From assembly GCA_963691705.1 (NCBI GenBank), contig OY829542.1:40979105-41043104 (forward strand): a stretch of DNA of 64,000 bases, given 5' to 3'. The notes under the pieces were generated by a model, which was given only the letters and a program-made list of their open reading frames with translations, searched no databases and was not told where the DNA came from. The position numbers and the translations under genes are program-made. This document shows positions 11,156 to 20,270 of the stretch, one piece after another. The DNA comes from Viola odorata (taxonomy: Eukaryota; Streptophyta; Magnoliopsida; Malpighiales; Violaceae). Numbering within the stretch: the first letter of the stretch is position 1; each line of letters starts with the position of its first letter.

Positions 11156-12259
11156 TCATACGATCCTAGACCTAGCGCATACACTACGCGTATCTAGCAC
11201 ACAATGAAGACTACACCGAGGGCTTAGTGGACGAGCGCATCGAGCCTAAGCCACCGAGGAGCATCAGGAGAGGCTCGTACAACCTCATCGAGTGAAGACA
11301 ACGATCATCACCCGGACAACACAAACCTTGGAGCTTGTAGCGTGCGCGAACGCATGTGATGACTAGCCGAGCTAACCCAATAAAGAGAGGCTTCGAACAG
11401 TGATCCAAAGAAAATTCAAGATAGAGGGATGTCTTAGAAGATTCATGGCCAAGTTTGGGGTTAATCGCACTAGGAGATCACAAGAACGCCCATGTCGAAG
11501 TTGTTGTTCACAAGAAGGGTGCGCACAAGGTCCGCAATCGCATCCGAAGGAATCTGTCTAGTCCAACGAGTCCGGAAGTGAGTGATCAACTTGGTTTCTC
11601 ACATATCAAGATGTTAGAAGGTTCTGGACCAGATTTGAGGTCAAACACTCAAGCCAATCGTTCTAGGGCTCAAGGTGACTTATTGGCGGACACCATGCCA
11701 TAGGTGCGATTTGGAGATTTCGGCCCAAAATGTGTCCAAACTGTGTGGAACATTCTAGAAGTCTTAGAAGGATTTAATTATATTTATTAATTAGTTTTTA
11801 TAGTTATTAGACTAGTAGAAGTTCGATTTCGAATGTACTTAGGAGTTCTGGTTAAAATAGGTTTTCTAGTTATAGTCTAAGTACTACTTAACGCAAGCCT
11901 ATATAAAGGAGCACATATATACATTGTAAATGAGTCCTGATTTTGATAATTGAATATAGAGAGTATTTCTCAAATTGTTCTTGTGAGAGCCTTGTCTTTA
12001 ATTGAGTTAGAACACTCGATTAAAATCACATGTAATACCCGAAAGTTCACCCCCATTCATCGTTCACCCTAGTTTGCTAATCACAGGTTGATTAGAGGGT
12101 TAGGGATTCGACTCAAGAACCTCTATTGTTTCGACTTAGTTTTCCTAGTACAAGTTATTAGGATGGTTAAGTGTTCAAGAGAGTTATTATTCCGCATTGA
12201 AATCCAAACTTCGAACTAGATCGTCAGAAAGTGCATCCTAGCCACCTAGGATCGTATTA
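11156..12259 (+). repeat. 5' LTR of element D
   Basis: It begins TCATACGATCC (the TG end mutated) and ends CCTAGGATCGTATTA (the CA end mutated). TATATAAA at 11900-11907 is the probable promoter box. The sequence pairs with 15981-17104 along its whole length, with numerous substitutions. Confidence 0.85.
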
Positions 12260-12277
12260 GTTGGTAGTGGAGCAAAG
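12260..12277 (+). other. Primer binding site of element D (degenerate)
   Basis: GTTGGTAGTGGAGCAAAG follows the 5' LTR directly. It resembles the initiator-Met tRNA primer site TGGTATCAGAGC, with three mismatches in the centre. Confidence 0.55.
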
Positions 12278-13127
12278 GTGTTCAAAGTTTGGTAACTATC
12301 CTATCTATCCTTACTGTTTTTAATTTTGTTTTCAATTATTGAGATTGATCTTCTTCTATCTGATCTAAATCAATCTCCTTGAGTCCCGTTGTGTTAGTGT
12401 GTGGAGTCAATCTAGAAACCCTAGATCTAGTTTTACGTCTTGTGTGTCTCTTTTAAATTTTGTGTCAATTTAAAATCAAAATCAGTCTCCAAAGTGTCTT
12501 TAGTTTAAGTACTTTTTTGAGTCATAAAAAGTCATAAAAATCCAAAGTGTCCATTAGTTAATTGTGATTTAGTTTCATTCAAAAGAGTAAAAAAAAAAAA
12601 ATTTTGAAAACATAAACGATTTCAAATACAAAAAATATCAGTATTTGAAATCGAAAGAAAAACAAAATACAAGAAAGTTGAGAGTGTTAGCTATATATAG
12701 CAATAAGAATCATTCAATTTGGAGGTCGGAGTTGAAAGTTATCAAGGTTGTAGGTACAAACCCTAAATTTCACAAAATCGTAAATCACACACCTACGCAA
12801 TATTTTGTGATTTTACTTGAGTTCTTTCGAGTTATTTGAGCTTTACATTGATTCCTAATATTAATTCACTTCTATTCCAGTAAGATACTTGTTTAGTTGA
12901 TTGATCTTTGCAGCTAGTTGTCTTTGAGAGTCTTATTGGAAGCGTTCTTTGAAATTCTTGAGTAAACTAACGTTTATACAAGAACAATTGCAGAGACTTG
13001 AGAGATATTTTGGTGAGTATAATAGAGAGTCAAACACGAGAGTAAACATGTGAGGGAGTGCTAGAAAATTTTCTAGGACAATTTTATGCTTGGATTGTTT
13101 CGTGTTGAAAATTTTAGGGATTTAGTA
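12278..13127 (+). other. Untranslated leader of element D
   Basis: A/T-rich leader between the primer site and Gag. No ORF of note. A related sequence in reverse orientation occurs at 18790-19555, the leader of element C. Confidence 0.6.
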
Positions 13128-14494
13128 TGGCAGAAATGGGTGGCGAGGGACAACAAGACCTAGCTGCTATACTAAGAGAGATATGTCTAGAACTGGTACA
13201 AATAAACGAATGAAAGGCGATAGTCATGGAGAAATTGAATCGCCCAGAAGAAGTACCAAGCGCTGACGTTCCACCTGTACGAGGAGTACAAAATCCTAAC
13301 CCTAGGATTCCTGATCCGCCCGATGGTCATGTAGAGGATACGGAAGATGAAGGGGATGATCTCCCAAGGCACGAGCAAAGACCAGCAGGCGCAGGTGCTG
13401 CTCAAGGATGCGCCCTTGCAAATATACCCCCACGACGCATGGCGACGCACAGACGTCCATTGCAACAAAACCAAGACATGAAACCCGAAGAGGACGAAGG
13501 ATACATCCACGCTAGAGATGGGAGACGAAGAGATAGGAGGCCTAGAGATGAGGACCGTGTTGATGCCAACTTGGGCAGCATTAGGATGAAGATCCCACCC
13601 TTTGATGGCAAGGATGATCCGGACGCTTACTTGATATGGGAAAGGAAGATTGAATTGATCTTTCTTTGCCACAATTACTCGGAGGACAAGAAGATCAAAT
13701 TGGCCTTGGTTGAATTTACTGGTTATGCACTACATTGGTGGGATAATATAAACAAAACAAGAGCGAGAGTCTAAGCCAGTCCGATTGAAAGTTGGGAACA
13801 AATGACCAGTTTAATGAGGCAGCGGTTTGTGCCCGCTCACTTTCAACGCGATCTACACCAACGACTGCAGACCATGACTCAAGGCAATAGAAGCGTGAGT
13901 GAGTACTTCAGTGACATGGAGATAGCGCTAGCTAGAGCGCAGATGGTTGAGGAATAATAAGTTACTATGGCGTGATTTCTCAACGGACTTCACCGAGAGA
14001 TAGCTAATGCACTAGAGCTCATGCATTACACCACCCTCCAAGGGATGTTGCGCATGGCTATCAAGATCGAGAAGCAAAGAAAGACGAAGTCTAATTTCAA
14101 TAGTACCCCTTGGACAAGTACTAAGACCACACCTTGGAAGGAGACTAAGGTTGTGAAGGAGCCTCCTAAGCTATTACCGTACACTCACAGTAACAAAGGC
14201 TCAAACCTTATGCAAGCACCTCAACGCACTTACAATAATAATGCTCCTCCTCAAAACACAGTAAATAGAGTCGCTACGAAAGACATTGTGTGTTTTAAGT
14301 ACTCCGGTAGAGGTCATCTACAATTGGAGTGCCCTAATGAGCGTGTCTTGCTTATTCGCGAGAATGGAGATATAGAATTCGTTGATGATCATGAGGTTGA
14401 AGAGGAAGAAATAGTGAGAGAAGAAAAGATTAATGAGTCGGATGAGGAAGAGGAAGTACATCCGGTCTTTCACTTGTCATTAGGCGCAACTTGA
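13128..14494 (+). pseudogene. Gag of element D
   Basis: Gag forms the particle and packages RNA. The start ATG is at 13128 (MAEMGGEGQQDL), and a TGA at 13212-13214 precedes the longer open part from 13226. Landmarks: IRMKIPPFDGKDDPDAYLIW, HNYSEDKKIKLALVEFTGYA and WWDN, the Retrotrans_gag core. Stops then fall at about 13772 and 13957-13962 and the frame reopens at 14021. The zinc knuckle CFKYSGRGHLQLEC has lost the second Cys (Tyr instead). The acidic tail ends at 14494, overlapping the protease region. Confidence 0.8.
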
Positions 14495-14940
14495 GAGTTC
14501 AAGCTAAGGCCAAACCAAAGGAGGAAGAGCAACGGGAAAATCTATTCCATACTCGTTGCATGGTAGGTAAACACAAGTGTTCCTTGATCATTGACAATAG
14601 TAGTTGTACTAACTGTACGAGTACACTACTAGTCAATAAGTTGGATTTACCTACGGTGAAGCATCTAAAACCTTACTCACTACAATGGATGAACGATTGT
14701 CAAGGTCTTAAAGTGACGAGACAAGTCCTAATTGCGTTCTCCATTGGCCGATACAAGGATGAGATCCTTTGTGACGTTGTCTCAATGCATTCAAGCCATA
14801 TCTTGCTCGGACAACCTTGACAATTCGATAGGAATGTCAATCATGAAGGAAAGAGCAATCGGTACAAGCTAGAAAGAGATGGAGTCAAGTACACGCTTGC
14901 ACCGCTTACATCGATTCAAGTGCTAGAAGATCAGTCATAT
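14491..14940 (+). pseudogene. Protease of element D
   Basis: KCSLIIDNSSCTNCTS (active site, the second Gly replaced), TVKHLKPYSLQWMND, VTRQVLIAFSIGRYKDEILCD and SHILLGQP identify an aspartic protease equal to that of element C. A TGA at 14818-14820 precedes QFDRNVNHEGKSNRYKL, the end of the domain. The loss of the active-site Gly suggests inactivity independent of the stop. Confidence 0.75.
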
Positions 14941-15405
14941 CTCAAGAAGTCCTTTGCCAAATTTGAGATTTCTAGGCAGCTTGAAAAGAAAGAAATATAA
15001 ATTCAAAACAGCCCCCATGACAAAAGCGAGCATGGGAAAAGAGAGGGAAAACACTCGCATGAAAATAGAGAGCATGCTAGAGAGAAGAAAGTGAGGAGTG
15101 CATTGGTTATGCGAAAACCCTATTTTGGTGCAAGCCATCATAACCCTAATCATTGGCCTTTGCGCTTTGATTTCGCTAACTCTAACCCGCTACTTTTATC
15201 TCCTACTTTTACATTTCCTCATGTGCAACAAAAGAGAGAATCATTGGCAGTGAAGGAACAACAATCAGCCATGACAAGGAAACGTAAAAATTATTGCGCG
15301 AAGATAGAGACTAGAGCAGCTAACCCTAGTCGCAACGGTTTGCTATACTCTTCATCCCTTAGACCTAATTCGTTTTTAAACATCATTAAATTATACCACT
15401 CTTGA
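14941..15405 (+). pseudogene. Charged linker of element D
   Basis: Lys/Glu/His-rich repeats (HDKSEHGKREGKHSHEN) and the FGASH segment correspond to the linker of element C at 9666-9300. After this point the RT of the family would be expected but is absent. Confidence 0.55.
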
Positions 15406-15655
15406 GTTTAAAATTAATCTAATTAATGATGTGATTATGCAAAAGCCAAAGGGCAAGGTCTATGTGTTTGATGACAACAAACGAACTCTTGGTTTCATTT
15501 GGTATCCGATTGTGTGCAAGTTTGCGTTTATTAATAACTTATCATTACTGTTTACTTGTAATTCTTTTGGATATGGTTTCATACTGGTGGTACCATTAAC
15601 TCCTTGTTCTTTAAAGTATTTCGCAAGTCTAGGTGTTGACAAGGATTTGGTGATA
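15406..15655 (+). other. Unassigned filler at the pol deletion of element D
   Basis: This stretch replaces RT, RNase H and most of integrase. Short open readings exist on both strands but none resembles a known domain. Confidence 0.4.
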
Positions 15656-15965
15656 GTGAAGATACCACGCGCGAGCAAGCCATAGCGCACATAGAGCGCT
15701 TGGGTATGCCACAGATAGATCATGGATACCATAGGCATTCGAAGTTATTTGTTAAGGTTCTTGATTGGGATAGGATGTTCTTACACCTACTGAGGTTGCC
15801 TACCTAATTCGACAAGGCCTTAGCCGAGGGAGACGATGATTCGACCCGCATCATCGCCAATGTGGATGTCTCGGGTAATTTCTGCCTTTCGAGTGTACCT
15901 TTTGTTGATACTGACTTAAGGTATTGTGTTGTGTATTTAGGTCCAGATTCGAGGATGAATCTTTT
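15656..15965 (+). pseudogene. C-terminal end of the pol polyprotein of element D
   Basis: Readable in one frame with a stop: REQAIAHIERLGMPQIDHGY, FDKALAEGDDDSTRIIANVD and the closing GPDSRMNLFQGGGND. The last motif is shared with 60957-60994 (DSRTNPFEGKGDD), the 3' tip of another element. It runs directly into the polypurine tract. Confidence 0.55.
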
Positions 15966-15980
15966 CCAAGGGGGAGGGAA
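15966..15980 (+). other. Polypurine tract of element D
   Basis: CCAAGGGGGAGGGAA lies immediately upstream of the 3' LTR. It primes plus-strand DNA synthesis. Confidence 0.8.
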
Positions 15981-17104
15981 TGATATGATCCTAGCCCTAG
16001 CACATGCACAACGCGCATCTAGCGCGCACCAAAGGCTACACCGAGGGCTTAGTGGACGAGCACATCGAGCCAAGGCCACCGAGGAGAATCAAGAGAGGCT
16101 CGCACATATTCATCAAGTGGAGACAGTGCTCATCACACGGACAACACAACCTAGAGCTTGTAGCGTGCGCGGCACACGCCAACGCGGACGCATGTGATTA
16201 CCAGCCAAGCTAACCCATTAAAGAGAGGCTTCGACCAGCAATCCAAAGTAAATACAAGATGGAGGGATGTCTTAGAAGATTCTTGGCCAATTTTGGGGTC
16301 AATTTCACGAGGGGATCACAAGAACGCCCAAGTCGAAGTTGTTGTACGTAAGAAGGGTGCGCACAAGGTCCGCAAGCGCATCCGAAGGAATCTGTCGAGT
16401 CCAATGAGTCTGGAAGTGAGCGATCAACTTGGTTTCTCACATATTAAGATTTTAGAAGGTTCTGGACCAGATTTGAGGTCAAACGCTCAAGCCAATCGTT
16501 CTAAGGCTCGAGGCGACTTATTGGCGCTTACCATGCGCGAGCCGTGGGTGCGAATTGGAGATTTCGGCCCAAAATGTGTCCAAACCATGTGGAAACATTC
16601 CAAAAGTCTTAGAAGACTTTAATTATATTTATTAATTATTTTTTACAGTTATTAGACTAGTAGAAGTTCTATTTCGAATGTACTTAGGAGTTCTGGTTAA
16701 GATAGGTTTGCTAGTTATAGTCTAACTAGTACTTAGCGCAAGCCTATATAAAGGAGCGCATACATTCATTGTAAATGAGTCCTGATTTTGATAATTGAAT
16801 ACAGAGAGTATTTGTCAAAATTTTCTTGCGAGAGCCTTGTCTTTAATTGAGTTAGAACACTCGATTAAAATCACAAGTAAAACCTGAAAGTTCACCCCCA
16901 TAGATCTTTCACCCTAGTTTGCTAATCACAGGTTGATTAGAGGGTTAGGGATTCGACTCAAGAACCTCTATTGTTTCGACTTAGTTTTCCTAGTACAAGT
17001 TATTAGGAGGGTTAAGTGTTCAAGAGAGTTATTATTCCACATTGAAATCCAAACTTCGAACTAGATCGTCAGAAAATGCATCCTAGCCACCTAGGATCGT
17101 ATCA
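15981..17104 (+). repeat. 3' LTR of element D
   Basis: It starts TGATATGATCC and ends GATCGTATCA. TATATAAA is at 16745-16752. It keeps the intact TG and CA ends that the 5' copy has lost. Confidence 0.85.
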
Positions 17105-17543
17105 CCTTGGAGGAAAATGAAGTATCAAGACTACTCCATAAATGTACCTTGGGGTAGTTTCTCGTACGAAGGAAAGCAGGAGACCTAAACGTACCTGATC
17201 GCCATAGCATATCTACCATCCAGGGATAGACGATCCCTGCACCAATGACCGGCGGACCACAAATGCAACCGGAGATAGATTTCTACTGAGAACCTTCTCT
17301 CTCTTGATTTCTTACTTATTTTCATTCTGTTCGTTACTGCTTTCTTAGTCATTAGTCAACAAACTCTTCTAGAAAAATCCCCCTTGTTACTAATTCTGTT
17401 TGGTTTGCTTTGTCATACATTGAAGTGAGTGTCTACCCTTAGTCCCTAAGTTCGACCCTATTACCATTATACGCAATCTTTTGTGTGCATTAGCAGCAAG
17501 TTTTATTTATTATTTTTGACAGCTTCGACAACCGATCAGGGCA

Positions 17544-18770
17544 TTCGGCTTGCCTATGTCTCCTTCCGGTACACTTGAAGTATACTATATTCTTCGTCAG
17601 AATCCAGTTTGTTGTATTAGAAGAAGAGTTATTGTTGTTCACTTTAGGAGGTCCACTTGAACTCGGCGCACCCTTGGTGCCATAGTTATACGGCAACACC
17701 TTAGGTGCCGAATTCACACCCTTAGCTTCCTTGACCCAAGGCGTCTTCTTCCATGGTGCAAACCTTGTACTAGCTGAAGTGGAACTTGTGTAAGTGGGCC
17801 TTGACTTCCTTTGTCTCTCTATCTTAATAGCCATGTGTAATATCTCCTCCAAGAGATTATAGTGCGTTAATTCAAACGCATTGGCTATCTCTCGGTTGAG
17901 CCCATTCAAGAACGTTGCCATTGTGGCTTCCCTATCCTCAACCACTTGCACTCTAGCTAGCACTATCTCCATCTCATTAAAATAATCTCCCACACTCCTA
18001 CTCCCTTGTGTCATGGTTTGCAACTGTTAGTGGAGGTCGCGGTGGAAATAGGTCTTTATCTCTTCCCAAGTCCAAATTGGACCGACACAAACTCTCATCC
18101 TAGTGGCAATCAATTGATCCCACAAATGAATGACTTACCCACTAAATTCCACTGAAGCCAACTTAACTTTCTTGTCTTCGGAATAATTGTGGCAAAGAAA
18201 AATTGCTTGAACCTTTCTTTCCTACGCCAAGTAGGCGTCCAGATCATCCTTCCCCTCAAACGGCGGAATCTTCATCTTAATGATTCCTATGTTGGCATCA
18301 ACCCTATCATCAAACCTAGGCCGCCTCTCCTAAAATCTACCTCTTCGCTCATAAGTGAAACCCTCATATTCGCGTTCATTATCCCATTGCGCATGATGCA
18401 CTGGTCGCTCTCCATTGCGCATGTTGGGGCGGCGCTACTCGCGCCTAGGGTTAGCTCCATTGCCCCTTGGTTCACGCTCGCACCTTGAAGGCTCATCGTC
18501 GTCATCTTCTCCTTAACTCTCGATCAACCCATCTTAGAAATGCTGGTTGTTCCTTTGTAGTGGAATTCCGGACACGTGAGAGCCCGTGGCATGGGCAAAG
18601 TGTGTCATGGGGACTCCACCTCCGGGACCTTCGGTGCGGGACGAGACAACCCTCAAAAGCATGCATCTCCTCAAGCCAGGCCATGATAGTGTTGAGGATT
18701 ATTTGGTCCTTCGGTCCTTGTACTTCGTCTGAAGAATGGTTTGATATCCTGTAGTTCCTGAAACTCACAA
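17544..18770 (-). pseudogene. Gag of element C (N-terminal part)
   Basis: The open piece 18023-17490 has QTMTQGSRSVGDYFNEMEI, ATFLNGLNREIANAFEL and a zinc knuckle with the first Cys changed (YFKCTGRRHRQAEC), each matching element D. Upstream pieces (18768-18502 and 18505-18287) are the N-terminal region in shifting frames, with the Gag core between 18290 and 18030 also shifted. The coding strand resumes at 10266 after solo LTR B2. Confidence 0.7.
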
Positions 18771-19558
18771 CACTAGCGAACGACGTAAAATTTCACTAAT
18801 CCTAGCACTCCCTCATGTGTTTACTCTTATGTTTAAACTCTCTAATAAACTCACCAAAAATCACTCAAGTCTCTGTAATTGTTCCTACGCAAATGATTAG
18901 TGACTCAAGAGTTCAAAAGAAAGCTTGCAAGAAGACATGCAATGACAACTAGCTTCAAAATAAGTTTTAATGTTCAATACTTGAGTAGTTGCGAAAGCAA
19001 TCAACTAAACAAATACACAACTGGACTAGAAAGTAGTAATAGGAATCAAGAAATGCTCAAAGACTCGATAGAAGACTCAAAATATTTTCCAAACTGTGAG
19101 TGGTGTGCGATGTGTGTGTGTGTTTTTTTTTAGTGTGGATTGTTCCTTCCGAGCTAACTTTTGATTCTGGTGTCCAACTTGAGTGATTAGTTTTGCTTTG
19201 TAAAGCTAACACTTTGAATTTTTCTGTATTTTGTTTCTTTTCTATTTTTTTTTGACTTTTTCTCTTTGAGTGAAGCTTTAAATAACAATTAAAACAAAAG
19301 ACACTTTGGATTTTTGTGACTCTATTATGGACAGAAACAACCTAAATTAATGACACAACAAATCGCATGGTGATTTTCTTGACGATGCACACACTTGAGC
19401 TAAACCCTAGCTCGACACAAGACACACAAGTAAACTAACACACGCATGCAAGAAGATTGGTTTTAGAATGGAGTAGAAGAAGAACCAATCTTATGAATGA
19501 AAACTTGAAATGTAAAAGGATAACTTACCAAACCTTTGAACGCCTTAAGCTCCGCTAT
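18771..19558 (-). other. Leader and primer-site region of element C
   Basis: Reverse complement resembles the leader of element D. The minus-strand text TAGCGGAGC...GTTCAAAGGTTTGG (19556-19520) matches TAGTGGAGC...GTTCAAAGTTTGG just after the 5' LTR of D. The LTR of C itself is not present: element E starts at the next base. A short GT repeat and T tract are at about 19106-19130. Confidence 0.6.
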
Positions 19559-20184
19559 TGATAACAATTAAGACAATCCTAAGGGCATTTCTATAATTAT
19601 GACCCCTACCGAGGACGGAATCCTATAGCCTTATCGGACATCCAAGCTATCGCCACTAGACTATGAGGTATTTTCTGGGATGGTCGACATCAACGGGGGG
19701 GAGGTCTCACGCGTCGCTGCACGCACGGCATCATCCCATCCCAGGGCAGCCACGACACCATCCACGGAGTTATCGCCCCCGGCATCACCATGGGTATCGC
19801 CCTCGGCACCCTCCACAGAGTTATTACCCCCGACATCACCATGGGTGTCACCCTCGGCGCCCTCCTCGGAGGTATCGCCCATGACGTCAGGTCCAGGTAT
19901 CACCAGTGACTTCATACAGAGCAATATCTTTCCGGGATATCGCCCTTTTGCCCAGATATCGCCCCCAGCGGCCTATAAATACCCCCTCATTTTAAAACAT
20001 CAAGTAAGCCTAAGACTGCCTTCTAGAACCTCTGCTATTTTTAAATCGCTTACTGACTTAAGCAACAGAGTGTCTACGCCAGAGCCCCCCCTCCGGCGCT
20101 TTACAGGTGTGTCCGATACCAGCTACAGCCACTCTGACTAACAGTATTCATCGTCTCGATCGTCTCAAAACTCGAATCTTATCA
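19559..20184 (+). repeat. 5' LTR of element E
   Basis: 626 bp, from TGATAACAATTAAG to CGAATCTTATCA. It contains a 51-bp unit repeated twice (19756-19857) and the promoter elements at 19882-19981. It is related to the minus-strand LTRs at 22867-23419 and 38380-38923. Confidence 0.85.
19882..19981 (+). promoter_or_regulatory. LTR promoter of element E: TGACGTCA/TGACTTCA pair and TATA box
   Basis: TGACGTCA (19882-19889) and TGACTTCA (19907-19914) precede TATAAATA (19974-19981). In the two F LTRs both boxes are perfect TGACGTCA palindromes (38635 and 38660; 23138 and 23163) with TATTTATA, the reverse TATA box, at 38568 and 23072. Paired TGACG boxes are the binding sites of plant TGA-type bZIP factors (as-1-like), so stress or hormone induction is possible but is inferred. 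Confidence 0.5.
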
Positions 20185-20186
20185 AA

Positions 20187-20206
20187 TTGGTGCTTTCATT
20201 GAGAGC
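20187..20206 (+). other. Primer binding site of element E
   Basis: TTGGTGCTTTCATTGAGAGC begins two bases after the LTR. The F copy has a related sequence at the mirrored position (38358-38377). Confidence 0.6.
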
Positions 20207-20270
20207 CTTGGTCCATTAAGTGAGCGTCCTTAATAGCTAAGCTCTGTTTTACCCGAAGATCGGAACGATC

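Larger units (their letters stand above)
11156..17104 (+). mobile_element. Element D: complete chromovirus-like retrotransposon with internal pol deletion
   Basis: Two LTRs of about 1.1 kb, a primer site, Gag, protease, linker, polypurine tract and the direct repeat CCTTG on both sides (11151-11155, 17105-17109) delimit a 5.95-kb element. It lacks RT, RNase H and nearly all integrase. The LTRs differ at many sites, so insertion is old. It is a member of the same family as element C but in the opposite orientation. Confidence 0.85.
10272..17538 (+). mobile_element. Solo LTR B2 (Athila-like) in Gag of element C, hosting element D
   Basis: It starts TGATGTGATG (10272), ends ACCGATCA (17538) and is flanked by GGGCA on both sides (10267-10271, 17539-17543). 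Without the nested element D (11156-17104 plus one CCTTG copy) it is about 1.3 kb and has no coding region, so it is a solo LTR. TATAAGTA at 10613 and the CGGAGCCTTGCTCCGG block near 10721 correspond in order to the TATA box and GGCCGG block of the G and B1 LTRs. Confidence 0.85.
6776..19558 (-). mobile_element. Element C: chromovirus-like (CRM/Reina type) retrotransposon, split by two solo LTRs
   Basis: Read from the right on the minus strand: leader (19558-18790), Gag (18770-17544), interruption by solo LTR B2, Gag end (10266-10091), protease (10038-9685), linker and RT (9666-8608), interruption by solo LTR B1, RT tail (6953-6776). Integrase and the 3' LTR are missing at the fusion with element A. 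The 5' LTR is missing because Tat element E begins at 19559, immediately beside the primer-site region. A second, separate member of the same family is element D. Confidence 0.8.

Noticed and set aside
15431..15685. Gene of 84 codons (and the overlapping minus-strand frame 15460-15738)
   Set aside because: No domain, no conservation with the related element C, and both strands are open by chance in an A/T-rich stretch.
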